NCBI GenBank assembly: GCA_963930775.1
Contig: OZ005699.1
Span: 2,067,501-2,131,500, forward strand
Source: Cliona cf. orientalis
Taxonomy: Eukaryota > Porifera > Demospongiae > Clionaida > Clionaidae
Reading direction: 5' to 3'
DNA length: 64,000 nucleotides
Shown: one piece after another, positions 41,901 through 56,900 of the stretch
Numbering within the stretch: position 1 is the stretch's first letter
How the letters are laid out: every line of letters starts with the position of its first letter
Position numbers and translations under genes: made by a program
Notes under the pieces: model-generated
Database searches by the model: none
Told to the model about the DNA's origin: nothing
Seen by the model: the letters and a program-made list of their open reading frames with translations, nothing else

Positions 41901-44900
41901 CACAAACACATGCACCACTCATGCAGGGCCACCGTGTCTGAGCAGTACGATGCTGTGAAATACCTCCTCTCCCGCTCCTCCAACCAGCCCCTCCACAATC
42001 TCAACACCTTCGACACCCCTCTCCTCGTGGCCTGCCTGAAGAAGAACCACAGGATCGTTCAGCTATTGCTAAACCACTCCCCTCGCCTGCTCTTCCTTCA
42101 AGACGCACGCAACAAGCGCTCCGCCCTCCACATAGCTTGCTCCAACTGTGACATCGAGATGCTAAATCTGCTACTTGATTATGTGAAGTACAACCTTCGA
42201 CACAGCGACATCGACGAGAACAACAAGTTTAGCTTGGATTTTCTCGACATCCTAAATCGCACCCCACTCTTCAACGCATGCTACTACAGCTTCCTGGAAG
42301 GAGTCAAGAGGCTACTCGAATTTCAAAACGAGTACAAAAGGTTAGTTTCGCTCGACGTCAATGCTGCCGTTGAGGCGACAAGACGCACGCCACTTCACGT
42401 TGCAGTGAGGAGAGGGAAGACTGAGATTATCCAGCTTCTCTTGGACACGAAGAGGGTTGACGTAAGTCTCGAAGCTCGACCGTCAAAGGACACACACAAG
42501 CGGCTACTCCACAGCATCCAGAAGAAGCTACACGGTAGGGTCATACCCATGCAGGAGAGCATCGATTATGGCCACCAGGATGACGACAAGCTGCCAAATA
42601 GTGTCTCTTCTTCGTCAACTGGGAATCCAGTGAGTCCTACTTCCTGGACGGCCATTAGCTCTCCCAATTCCTCTGTGTTTGACGGAGACACTCCCAACAG
42701 TGGTACGACCACTTCAAATCCGTCAAGCCAAAAGGGCTACCGAAAGATTTCCGGAGACCGTAGGTTCACGGGAGTTCCCGAAAACCGAGAGGCGGTGCTG
42801 TCACCAGATGAGCGTTTTGCATTTACTATCAGCCCCAAGAAGATGAGAACCACCACAGAAGTTGTAAAGAAGCAAGACGAAGCACAACAGGTGAAGAAGA
42901 GGTCAACGACTTCTGCAGATGACCTGGGAGAGACGGGAGCAATTGCCGTCTACGAAACGCAACATGGACGATTCGAGATCCTCCCGAAGGGTTCCAAGGG
43001 AACCGTCTTTGACGACATTTACATGACTGCACTCGCTGAGGCCTGTGTCTACGGTCGTGTCAACGTAGTCAGCCTGCTCCTCAAGCACGGTGCTCGCGAT
43101 GAGAACGGCTTTGCCTGTCGAATTTGCCACATTGTTCAAAATTCATCGCTAGAGCAGCTCATTCTCTCCTACCACTGTTCTCTGGGAGTAATCAAGACAG
43201 ACTATCGGAGAAAGCAGGCACCTCCTGGAGGCAAGTTGCCACACGGTTTGGAGCTACACTGGAGCTCCAAGAAGCTGCCTGGGTGCGATGGAGAGTGGTT
43301 AAACAACAGGGTAACCTTTTACCCCGAGCGAAACGATGTGGATGATGATGTTGCTGACACCGGATACGGTACGAGACAGCACTACGACTACGGACGCAAG
43401 GCTCCCATCACACACGTTCCTGTTGTGTCCCAGGTCGACTTCAATGCGGTGAAGGCGATCAATCTGGACCACAATTTCCTCAGGGAGGTGCCTATAGAGC
43501 TGTTTCGTCTGCCAAAGGTGATCAAGATCGATTTATCATATAACAACATAGTCAAGCTTCCCGAAGAGGACCACTGCGAAACTCAAGAGAGCTTAGCGCT
43601 GTGCGGGTGGGAATGCGGGGACTTGGAAGAGCTCAATCTCTCATCCAACCAACTCACGAAGCTCCCCGGCTCTGTGTGGGTCCTTCCAAATTTGAAGACC
43701 CTGTACGGTCAGAGTAACAGCATCACGACACTTCTGCCCGAAGACAAAGGCTTTGATTTTCACTCAGTCCTTTCCGAGTCCATGACTAAGATCAATTTCT
43801 CTCACAACAAGCTCGATATCATTCCACGATTCGTGTTTGACCTTCCCAACCTGAGAACAGTCCTGTTCCAGCACAACATGCTTCAGTCCATTCCCGAAAC
43901 GATCTGGACTTGCATATCACTGCAGGACCTTGACGTAAGCCACAACAAGATCACTAGCTTGCCTTGGTGTGAAGAGGAGAGAACAATGATCGATTCCAGA
44001 CAAGAGTACGGCCCAGGGGCGCTGATCAAGCAGTCTGATAAGATCATGGTCGGCAAGAGTCAAGTGCGGCCGCAGTTTAAGCATAACTCGTCCTTCTTTC
44101 AGCGTCATCCTTCCGTAGTTGGTACGATAAAACCACTTTCCAACTCGCAAGAGCTGTCGTGGAGTGCTAACGTCCCGATGAATGCCGTCGAAGGATGCGA
44201 TTATTCATCTCTCACGAAATTGGTGCTCTCGTATAATCGATTGAGAATCTTTCCAGAGGCACTGCCATGCTTGGCTCCTAATCTCCAAGAGCTCGACATA
44301 TCCGATAATGAGTTCAAGCATGTGGACATTCAATTTATTCCGCAGTCGATAAAGAAGTTCACAGCTCGACGTTGTAAGATTGCACGATTTGGTAATGTCC
44401 TACAGAGAGACATGTGGTCACAGGTCGTAAGGAACTGCCGACACGGCAAAACTTTCGGAATGCCGTGTCAGCACCGCAGCCACCGCAACCTACCGTGCCT
44501 CTTGAAGCTCGATCTCCTAGGCAACGACCTTTTGCACTTTCAGCTCATCCACCACCCTCCTCTCGAGAGTGAACATGAAGATCCATCCATGGAAGAGGGG
44601 CGCTATCGACATGGCGTGGCGTCCCTCGATCTGCTCTACCCGCTTCTTGAAGGTCTCGACCTCGGCAGGAATAAATTAGAGGGGCAGTTTAATCCGAACA
44701 TCGGCTACCAGTCCCACTTGAAGTCCATCAATCTGAGCAAGAACCACAGCTTGGAGAAACTACCGATGGAGTTCGCACACCTGAAGAACTCTCGCCTCTT
44801 CACTGAGCTGTCACGAGATGACTGTCCCAATCTGGTGGAACCTCCAAAGGAGTACCAAAATGTCAGCCTCACACATCTTCTGGCCTACATGAGATCAAGG

Positions 44901-47900
44901 CTGAAAGAGTAAGTCCAGTACCAACATCGTTGATGTATACAAGTGATAAATCAGTTTTGTTAGATTAAAAGTTGAGCTTCATGGGCAGCTGTTTCATCAT
45001 TGCTTCTTACTGGTTGAGCTGAGCACAATACTAACTGAAAGTGCACCTTGATCTTCTATTTTGCTTGCAGCTGTCAACATGTTTACACCTATACCCTTTA
45101 GCCTGTTTACATCATCCGCATACAGATATATATACATGTACATGTATACACCTTTATCTACATGTACATGTAGGTGGCACCCCCTGCACAATCACACTGG
45201 TACACAAGCATTATAATCCTGCAGGTGCTAGCAGAAAGTACACGTACATGTATTATTATTATTATTGCCAAATTCGCTGCTACAGTAAGCAGTTTTGGAA
45301 GGGTGAACATAGGCTAGGAATCCCCCCCCCCCCCCCCCCCAAAAAAAATCTTTAGGTGAAGCCTTGCTCACATATATACAATCACATTTATCCAGGTCTG
45401 TGAGCTATCGTACAATCAAGCTTTTCTTCATTGGCAACGGGGAGAGAGGCAAGACCACTCTCCTGCGTCGGCTTCGCTCACTCCCCAACGAGGCCATCAA
45501 GAACCCGGAGAGGACCACGGGCATCGACATTGAGGAGTGGTTGTATCCGCCGAAGAAGACCGGTACCCTGGGGCGATCTCAGCACGCCAAGATCCCAGTC
45601 CAGTTCCTGGCGTGGGATTTCGCCGGACAGGTAGGCACAGTTACAGTACCAACAATTATTGTACAGTACTTAGTAACTAGCAGAAGTGTATGTACTCTAG
45701 CTGTACTATTAGATATTAATATTTTTGTAATGTATTACATATATGGCATATTTAGGTCATCCCTACTTATAGAGTCTACCGACTCTATGATACATGTAGC
45801 CTTGCCAGCTACATGTACATACATGTGGACCCTTGTCCCTTGTCTTACTCATTTTTCTTTGCTCAGGACATCTACCACACGACCCACCAGTGTTTCTACT
45901 CTCGACGCTCCCTCTACCTGGCTCTGTTTCGACTCAAGGATGGCATGGACGGGGTCAATGAACTGGAACCGTGGCTCAGGAATGTACAGGTACGTGTATC
46001 GAGTATCTACAGCCAATACATGGTTGGATTCCATTCCAGACCTAATGCATGCAAATACATGTAAATGAACTATATGTACATGTACTAGAGGGGTATGAAG
46101 GATCATAGTGTAGGCCAAATTATTAATGATGAGATGAAAAGGGGCGATGGGCCAATTAAACAGTTGCAGCTCAAGCACCATGGAACCAACCATATCATGC
46201 ATACTCCTATGAGTACATGTACAATGTACATTGTATACTGTCTTTCTCTCCACACATACATGTACATGCGTGCATACATGTACATGTACAGCTTCTAGTG
46301 CATGTACAGCTTCTAGTGCATGCACCACCAAACCTCTATCACAATTGCTAACATCTAGTCTTAAACTAATTACTATACATTTTAAACAGTATTGCGCAGG
46401 GATTGCTAGAAATACAGGTGTTAATTGTTTTTGGATCATTAATAATGCCGCGGAAGTCCTAAAAAAAACTAAAGAAATTAAACCGTACCAAAGGAGCCAG
46501 ACATTTTGATAGCTTCGATTTTTCTACTCTTTACACTAATATACCACACCATCTTCTTCTAGACAGCATCAGCCAGCTCATTAGTGAGGCATATAGAATT
46601 AGAGGGGCAAAATATTTAGTAGTGCAGGGCGATGGCACAGCGTACTGGTCAAACACAGTTACTGTATTAACACGTGAACATAGTATTACCGAGGACCAAC
46701 TGGTCAAACTAATAAAATTTCTCGTGGATAATATCTACATTCAAGTCGGAAACAAAATTTTTAGGCAAACAATAGGCATACCGATGGGCACTGACTGTGC
46801 CCCACTTCTAGCAAACCTTTTTCTTTTTTATTACGAGTACAATTTCATGAAAGAAAAACTTAAACATAATAGTCAAATAGCAAAAATTTTTAGTAACACT
46901 TTTCGATACATTGACGACCTACTTACACTTAACAATCCAACTTTTGAGCAGGAAATTAGGAATATATACCCGCGACAATTAGAACTAAAAAGGACCACGG
47001 AAACAGATAGTAGGCTTTCTTATTTAGACTTAGAAATAAACATTAGCGATAGGAGATTTACCACGGCAGTTTTTGACAAGCGCGATAATTTTAGTTTTCA
47101 CATAGTCAATTTCCCTCACATGGATAGCAACATACCTAGCAAACCAGCCTATGGGGTTTATATTTCTCAGTTAATTAGAATAGGGCGCATATGCGATAGT
47201 TACGAGAGTTTTTACACCAGACACCACAAATTAACCTGTAGATTAGTCAAACAGGGTTTTTTATTCGATAAACTAGTTACTACTTTTAAAACATTTTGTA
47301 GCAGGTATCCTGAGATTTTTTCCAAATTTAAAGTTTCCATTAGAAAGCACGTACAGGATGGTATTTGCCTTCCCACTGTAGCTATCAGTAGTCTGCCGAA
47401 TAAAGTAAACATTAGATCTAGGTCTTCAAAAAAAATCTTAGTTTAAGGGGCGCCAATAGTCTGACATCAAATTAGTTACATCATAACACTAATTACCATA
47501 CTGATAGCAACCTAAACGTATATAACTAGGGCCATTGGTTACAACAACTAATACAAAAAGTTCCAGAGCCTAAAGAAGTAGACTACTCCAGCTCCTGCAT
47601 GAACACCCGGGATTCGTGAGTTAACCCCTACAAAATTATGTAGTAGCTAGTAACAATACTGACTGGAGATTCTGTTAATTTCCCTGAATGTGTAATTATG
47701 GTCATATATGCATGCTGCCCGTGTCCATGAGCCACTTAGGTGGGTAGGGAGAGTTTCCATGGAACAAAAGAGCTTTTCAACCTACCACCCCTAGTTCTCA
47801 AGGCTAGGCACCTATGTGGCTCTGCCTTTTGCTTAAATTAGGTTTGCCTGAGCAGGCAGTGAGATGGTTTTCCCCTTAGGTTTGGATTGGTAGTAGAAGA

Positions 47901-50900
47901 AAAACCTACTGAATTTTCATGTACATGTAGCTGCGAGCCCCCGGTTGTCCTGTGATCATTGTGGGCACCCACCTGGATGCTGTGTCAGCACAAGAGGCAA
48001 AAGAGCTCGAGGATGAAGCCAGGATTAAGTACAACAACACTGCCATCTACCCAAAGGTCAGCATAACAATTAATCCGCACGGGAGCTGGCCCAGAATAAA
48101 TTGTATGGCTTGAGATATGATCTGATTTGAATAATGATCCTACAATGTACATGTACATGTACCATGTGTTTTGACTTGCTTTGTTTTTTGTACTTGTAGA
48201 TTGTTGCCACAGCAACCATCAGCTCGACCAAGAAAAACTTTTTCTCCAACCACATGGAGAACCTGAGGAATCTCATCTACGACGTGGCCTGCCACCTGCA
48301 GCTGACGGCCGACGGACACTGTAGGTCACATGATCATACAACTGTGTAGGCATGCATATCCGCATGCAGCTACATGTACATGCACATGGTACACGTACAT
48401 GTAGCTTTCACTAGGATGTGGACGATGTAGAAGAGTTGTTTGGGTTGTTTGGGTTGGGAGGGTTGGGAGAGGTGAGAATGGGAATGAGGAAACAGACTAA
48501 TTCAATAACGGCACAAGAAAGGAGTGGAAGAGCTGCAGTACATGGTACATGTATATACGTTACATCACTAAAAAGTCTTACTTCTATGTGCGCACAATGT
48601 AGCTTTGATTATAAGGAATTGAGGATTAAAATTAAATTTTAAGGACATCTTGCAAAGTTGTCAAATTTATTGGTTCCCGAAGCTTAACTTATAGGAATTG
48701 TGTAGCTTTTTGCCTACAGTAACTATGGATTGGTTACATAGAAGTTAGCAGAACCTTAAATACACACATACTACATGTACATACATGTACATATACATAT
48801 TATACAGTGGAGCATAAGCGAGAGATGAAGGAGGATGACCCCAAAGCTCTCTTCAGCCAACAGATCCCCAAGAGCTTCCTCGATCTTCAGCAGGACATCC
48901 GTAGACTGCTGGTGGACTACAGGGAGAAGGAGCTGCCGCCCATCTTGGAGGAAGAGGCTTTCAGGAAGGAATTCAGAAAGAACTTCGAGGATGATGAGGA
49001 GATGACTGAAGCAGTCTACTGCCTCAACTTACAAGGTACTTGTGTAGTTCTAGTGTTCTAGCTCCCTAAGCAAAGCTCAAGGCATGTGTAAGAAAATCTA
49101 TAGTTAATGGGAATTATAATTTTATTGTGTGAGTTGACAAATTTCTGAATTAATGTTTGCTAATACTGCATGTGCCATATTGATTGTTTATAAATACTTC
49201 GTTTTTTTTATTTAGTCTAGCTCTTCCTTCCTTCCTCTCTATCAGTCTCTCTCTCCTTTCTATCTTTCTTTCTTTCTCTCTCTCTCTCAGTCTCTCTCTC
49301 TTACTCTCTCCCTCCCTCCCTTCTCCCTTACCCTCTCCCCTAGCCCTAGCTCCCCATGATGTACATGTATATATGTACATGTACATATGTATGCACATGC
49401 ATATGCATATGTACATGTACGTGTACAATGTATATGTTAATTTAATCCTGTTTCAAAACAAGTGCATGTAGGAACACATGTTGTTATTTTCTTGGAAGTT
49501 GGGCCTCTCCCAGTTATATACATGTACAACATGTACTTACATGTATAAATGTGTGCATGTATGTACATGTACATGTACTTGCACATGTTGTACATGTGTA
49601 TATAATAATGATCATTATTTCCCATATCCCCAAATGCAGGCACCCTGCTTCACTTTGAGGACCATGGACTGAAGAACATCTACTTCCTCGACCCTCAGTG
49701 GCTGGCCAAGCTCATGGCCGATGTCATACGACCAGCTGCCGTGGAGAAAGGTTCTCCAATTCAAAATGGTCAGTCTGCTAACTGTCTGTTTACTTGTACA
49801 ACAATAATAATGCTTTCATTATTATAGTCTTGATACGACCTATATGTGTATATGTAAGTCAATAGTTTAATTGCAATTGCTTAAACATTACTGTTGTCAG
49901 GTTATCTAGAGATACACTCACACAGATAACTATTTTGTTGGTAGTTGACCTCTGTTCATCATTGGCCTACTTTATGATGACTCAACCCCTTCCCATAGCC
50001 GGCAAATTTCCTATAAAAACTTTGGTTGCTAAGCAACTACCAACAAAATATTATATACATGTACATGCATGTACATGTCAATACATGTATGCCAAACCTT
50101 CAACTAAAATCCCCAGAATGCATGCACTCTGCACTAGCTAGCTCACTCTAACTGGAGATAGGTTATCTACCTTACCTTGCACTACATGTACAAAGTACGG
50201 GTTATAGTACGTACATCCGTTGGTGCTCCAACATTCGCACTCACATGTACATGTGCATGTAGTTCATGCTCCCTCCACTTCCTCTCACCTCACACTTGCT
50301 AACAGATTAAATGTGGATTAGGTAGTCATTATATTTAGGAGAGGGTATATAGGGGTTAGGTTTTGTAGCCTGTTTTAGTCCCCGAGAAGACTGAACCGTA
50401 CGTGGGACCATTGTAAATTATATTGATAGCTGCGAGCTAGATCTTGTTACACTAATCTGGCATTATTTCTCTCAATGAAAAAATCATAATTGTAAATTAT
50501 GTGCATGTATATTGCATAGTACTATGCATGCACTATAGCTATAGCGTGCTTACCTCATTGATGGTGTAATAGTTACGTGTATGTGCAGCTGTGGCTTGCT
50601 CTCCCGTTGTTGTTTGCAGTTTCTAGCTCCTTTGAATAAACTCTCCAGTTGACACTGAAATGTACGTGACAGCCCCAATGGTTGACTTAGGCTGCGTGTC
50701 CGAAGTAGCTGACTGCTTTGCTGCTACACAGTGGGTATAGCTGTACCTCTCTTCAACCTGAAATGACCTTGTTACAGTATTCTCTGGGAGTAGTGGTTAT
50801 GACCGAAAGCAAGGTCCCTCCAAATTTTGAAATTTCCCCCAGTACGTTTCCCTCCAAAATGTGCATGCATGCATACTATCATGTGTAACATAATACAGTA

Positions 50901-53900
50901 TGTGTCTACATGCCATTGTACCTGCTCTGTAAATTTGTTTTGAGACTGCTGCCTACCACCAGATACCATACCATCTCCCTTGAAACAACCTACTTTTTAC
51001 ACTCACAGGAGTTGCTGATGTGAATGCCCTATTCTCCCAGCGTAAAATCCCTGAGTCGCTCCGAGACAAGTACATCAGTCTTCTCGAGAAATTCGAGGTA
51101 GCTCTCACCATCAAGCGGCGTCATGTGATCATTCCTTCGCTGATGCCAGACTCTGCCCAGTACCCCAAGACCACTGATGTTCTTTGTGATTGGATGGAGG
51201 CATCGTCGATATCAACGATCGAGGCATGCTATCAGCCTCCGCTGAGGAGATTCTGGATGTCCAACTATATCCCTGACGGGTTCTGGCCGAGACTGATCTG
51301 TAGGATTGCAAATGACCACCAGATTGGCAAGGTACAGCACATATTCTCGTATTATGTATTCACTCTTATCTTCACGTAATATTGCAAAGCTAGCTGGGAG
51401 TAAAATGTTGCTCTAGAGTGTACATGGCATAAGTTCGATCAATTTCTCTATCTACATGTAACTGAATGTTCCATGTGGGCTGAAACCCACTGCATTACAT
51501 GTACATGTACATGTGTATGTATATTGTGCACATAATAATAATAATTATGTATATTGTGCACCCACAATTGTTAACTAATTTCATATAAAGACTGACTGTT
51601 TAACCATGTACATGTACATAATATTATTATTATGTGTACAAACCTAATTGTGGCATAATACAATGTGTACTTTATTCTTGATCGAATTATACATGTACTA
51701 CATGTACAATGTATATGGACGTCTGACAAGATACATGTATCTACTCACCCTCAAATCGTAATCCCCGAACACACCACCTTCTTTTGCATCTCCAACCACT
51801 GTATCCTAGAAAGCTTTAAAATTATTTTCAGTCTTTTCTCACTCCATTACAGGTGCTTCGTACAGTGATTGGTGACAGTCCTCACCACACTAGCTTTCTC
51901 TTTGACTCCGCCTCCTACGACGAAACAGACAACTTCCAAGACAAAGACATCCTCAGCTGGATACCTTGGAAGACCGGCATTGCCTTCGCTCACAGGGGGA
52001 GAACCCTGCTCGTTTTGAAGCAGGAATCCAACGTCAACTGCCCCGACTTTCTCAGTCGCTGGGAATTCTCCGTCAAGCTGCTGGAGGAGGCGTATCGCAT
52101 CGAGATCCACGTATACACCGACGAATGGATCCGATTGGTCAATGAGCTTGCCGAAGCCGGTCGCCTCGACGTTCACCTCACTCCAACCAACGTCACAGCA
52201 TACGCCACTCGGCTCCTAGTGATGGTGAGCGGGCACATTAAGTCGCTGGCGACCAACTGGTTTCCCGGAATGCTTGAGGCCCCCCAGGGCATGTCCTTTG
52301 TGACCTTCATGCCGTGTTGGAAGTGCTATGCAGAGATAGGTTTCGATAGCCTAAAACGTCAGGCTCCTAAGAAGAGACTGGATGGTCATTTCATCTGCAA
52401 GGACATGAACCCCGTCCACTGTTTTATGCTGGAGGAGAATATTGTCCCCACTGCCCTCGGCCAGGATCTGGAGTGCCCCATACACTCGGCTGTCAAGTGT
52501 GTCCATATGGTGCCTGATCTGGTGAGCTGGCATGTGTGTGTGCATTTTCAGCAGTGCATTAAATCATTATAATGTCATGTACCACGTGCTAGTCCAATAT
52601 GTAACTTTGCAGTGATATAGATATAGCTAAATAAGTGTCTGTAATGTTATGGATCAGACCGTTCTATACGATTGCATGTACTGAAATGCTAAGTGTAACT
52701 GTCACCATAGTACATATGTAGATTGAAAATGTCTAGCATAAGGTACAGTATAGTCCTAAAGCCAATGAAGATTAATAAGACCATTGCACAAGTATTATGT
52801 ATATTAAATGAACACCCTGTCTGAAATGTACAGATGTTCTGGGACCTGACCACTCTTTATGAGGAAGGGAGCAGTGGTAATCTACACATCATTGAGAACG
52901 AGTTCCTAGGGAAAGGAGGATTCGGGTTTGTCTGCAAGGGAGAGCTCAGGCACGAGGTAAGCTACAGCCTATGGCTACCATACTTCATGTACATGTACGC
53001 ATATGCACACATACCCTCAATCCCATACATGATCCTGGTATTGAATACAGTGCACTTGGATGTGTATACACGTAACAGTGTACATGTATATAAATGGTGG
53101 TTCCAATCCCCCTCCTCCCCCAATTGATTTGCATGTACATGTACATGTACATGTACATGTACATACATATTAGCTACATGCAGTACATGAACACATGTAA
53201 AGTAGCTACAAAGGTTGCTCAGAGATCATGATTATGTAATGCTGTACTCGATTGTTTCTCTTGCTCTTCAGCATGGTGGTCCCAGCAAGAATGTAGCTGT
53301 CAAGATCTTCCTTCAAGAGATGGACAACCTTGATAACCACAGCATCTCTGAGCTTCTCCTCCTCTCCAAGCAAACGAAACACCTTCTCCACGCCTACAGG
53401 GAGATACGACAGGAGGTGTCCTTCCTCGCTACTCTGAATAACCCCTTTCTCACTGAATTATGTGGCGTGCGAACTGACCCCTACATGTGCCTGCTGCTGG
53501 AGTTAGCTCCAAAGAAGTCTCTCCGCTCCATGCTGAAGGAGTATAAGGAGTGTGGACTAACGCTCGAACCGCTCACACTAAAGACCACAGCACTGCAGGT
53601 GAGATATGGTGGTGATTGTTTTGACGACCTTTACCTATACATACTTGATGGTAAGGTAATGGTCAATACACAGTATAAAGACTTAGTGATCTCGTTACTC
53701 GACGATCTTTACCTACTATATAAGGTAATGGTCGTCATATGCAATGTGTAGAAGGCTCAGAAGGCTCAAAATCAGCGATAAATTGCAGCATGGTGCTTAC
53801 TCTCCTTTTTTACCCTTGCCCGCAGATTGCCAAGGGTCTTGAGTACCTTCACCAACACCAGGTGGTCCACCTTGACGTCAAGTCACCCAACGTCCTAGTC

Positions 53901-56900
53901 TGGTACTTTCCCTCTGCACATGACAGTCGCTCCATGAGGGTCAGACAGGCTGGGAATGTCTGGATCAAAATTGCTGACTACGGTATCAGCCAGGTGTCCA
54001 CAGGGTTGACCCTGAGGGTGGGGACTTCCCCCGTCGGCACTCCAGGATTCATGGCACCGGAGCTGTTTGATAAAGTTGGGCAAGAAATATCCTCTGAAAA
54101 GGTACTGTCTTGATATGCATAGAATGATCATTACTAAGATGGAAGCACATCATTACCCCACGCGCATGCGCTAGGGGTAAAATAGTCAGTACGTTATGCT
54201 ATGGGGTGTTTCCGCTACTATACTTGAAAAGGGGTGTCCCACCCTGTTTGTGAGTGGCTGGTTTGCAAAACTGCTAACAGCCCCAACAGTGGTTTGCAGT
54301 ACAGTAGTAATGTAAGTAGCTGTGGATATCTTTGGCTTCCCACAATGAGCTCAGAGACACGCTACCATGCAGTGGTTGAAATGTGGTTGTACTAGTGTAA
54401 ACAGCACATGCACACATAGTGACTATCCAAGTGCACATTGCAAAAGTAAGCCAAGTACATGTAAGTCATGGCCAATATAATATCCCATAATAATATTCAA
54501 TGACAGTAATGTTAACACTCAACCACCCCCCCCCCCCTCGTTCAGTCCTAGAGGAAACACTGTTACATGTATGCCGTCTGGTATTGTGTAAGTAAAAAAA
54601 ATTGCTGCTTTTCGAGATCCAGGCACCTAAGCGACTCTTAAACATAATGAATCCATCGAATTTGGCAAATGACTGGCTTCGAATCAATGGAAACAATCCA
54701 TGAGCATATCACAAATAGTGCCTTTTTGTTCGCCACCGTAGTCACACCTATCAACAGTGCCTACTGAATGTGGGCCATGTGTTTTCTGCTTATGCGCACA
54801 ACTAACTGCCCTAGTATATTATTATGATAAAGATCGCTGGAATTTTCTAAATAATTCTCATGACATGCTTGGCTGCGCTGCTAGCCACTGACTGAAATGT
54901 GAAGCTCCATTCTAAGTCTGGGGCAGAGAGAGGGGAAATAATTTAACTTTTATATCTTGACTGACATCACCGAGACCCCTAGAACTATGCATACACGTAT
55001 GCCTAACATGTAGCATAATTTTAACTATGCACACAAAAGTATATGACATTGTGCTCTACAGAGCTCTATATTTTTAGTTCTCAATTAATCAGTATAGAAT
55101 ATATTTTATATCACACAATCAAAATTTACATTCTGTTGCCATACATGTACTAGCTGCTATACATGTACCGTAGATCTGGAAATTTTCGTGTACAGAAACT
55201 TTCGTATGATAAATTTTTGTGTAAAAATATTTTCGTAGGAACGACCCCTTACCGCATTAGCGTTAATAGTGCATACTAATTTTCGTAAGATTAATTTTCG
55301 TAGCCGCCACCGACTACGAAAATATTTTTACAACGAAAATTTCCAGATTTACGGTATGTATAATGATGGGAAATGAGCATATGTCATCCTTGTTACATGT
55401 ATTAGCACCACTAATGTTACAAAAGGTTGTCCAACTTACACATTTATAAATACATACATGTATAAAGAAGCTGTTCTCAAAATGTGTACATGTGTATGAA
55501 CAACGTCAATCATGCAGACACTGTGCTAGCTTATAGTTAGATAGGGCAATCATTTAACCTCATCCCCAGGCACCCTCATCTTATTCAACGCACACAAGAT
55601 CGGGGTGCCTGGGGATGAGGCTACCAATCATTAGGTGTATTGCCCTAAGAGTATACATTCAACACTATCACATTGCAGTACAATGTACATGTATATTTCT
55701 ATTGTCTTTCTCAAATACATGTAGCTATGTTTTACTACTGAATATGTAATATGTATTGTATTCATACATGTATGTCAGTGCTCTCCTCTGTAAACATATT
55801 TTGTATTTGAAGCATTTGTTGCTTGTGCTCTTCGAGTTTCTTGATAATCTCCCCCACGCGATTGGCCTTGTTGCAGTTAGAGCCCTTTCCAGACTTATAC
55901 TTGTGAATGTCATAGGAGCCCTTGATGAGAACGAAAAGGTCAAAGGGCAGAGCAACCACATCAAAGATAACTCCAGCGATGCTGAGGCCTCCAGTAATAG
56001 TATTGATGCCTGTCCAAGCAACTCGTGCTGCTCCAGCACCAGCGCCAGTGAAGCGACCAACCTTGAAGATGCTCCTGATTACATCAAATCCCGCATCGAC
56101 TAGTTTGTATCCATCATATAGGATTTTTGCAGCTTGACCACCTACATACATGTACATATATGTTATAGTGCGAGAAGTTCGATAAGACTCACATAAAAGT
56201 ACCCATCTTATATTTGCAAGTGTAGTCTTGTCCCCAGAGTACAGTCTAGTTCTACAGTTCTATCAATCCCTGTACTATGCACATGATTGGATAGATTGGA
56301 TAGATTGAACGATAAAAAGGGCATAACTAGTAGTATCCTAGTTTGTTGAGTAGTAATTAGCATGTCTGCTTCCTGTACCTGTTTAGATCCTAGTACAGTG
56401 ATCTGATTGGTTGAACTGGAGTATCTATCCTCATAAAAAATATGATAAATTTTTGCCTATGGCTAGGTTTATTGCTAGGCAATTGTTTATACATGCTTAC
56501 TTGGTTTCTTTGTGATTTAGAAGCCCTTAGGGCCCGTAGAACACCTCGCTTTGCTCGGGATTCAACATACGGCCCTTCACTCTTCTAAATCATGTATAAT
56601 GTAGAAACCTCCTAGATACATATAGTATCCAACTATTATGCAAACAATGGTTGCTCCCTGCTATTAGGGCATACTCAACTAGGTTTTAACTTTATTGCTT
56701 TACTATCTATAGTACTACACGTATATTTCACCTTTTAGAAGGTTTGAGATAGCTGTGAGTATTGTCTCTTCCTTGAGTGATGGATACTTGATATGAAGGT
56801 CTTTAATCTGATTGGAGAACTTTTCGGCAGTCTCACGCAAACTACATGACAACTCTCTATCGTTCTCTATCACCTTCTTGACTACTTTCATGTGCGAGCG

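Noticed and set aside
41910..41926. ATG start of a separate 1,000-residue gene at 41910
   Set aside because: An acceptor at 41925-41926 joins this exon in phase to the previous gene E exon; the ATG lies in the intron.
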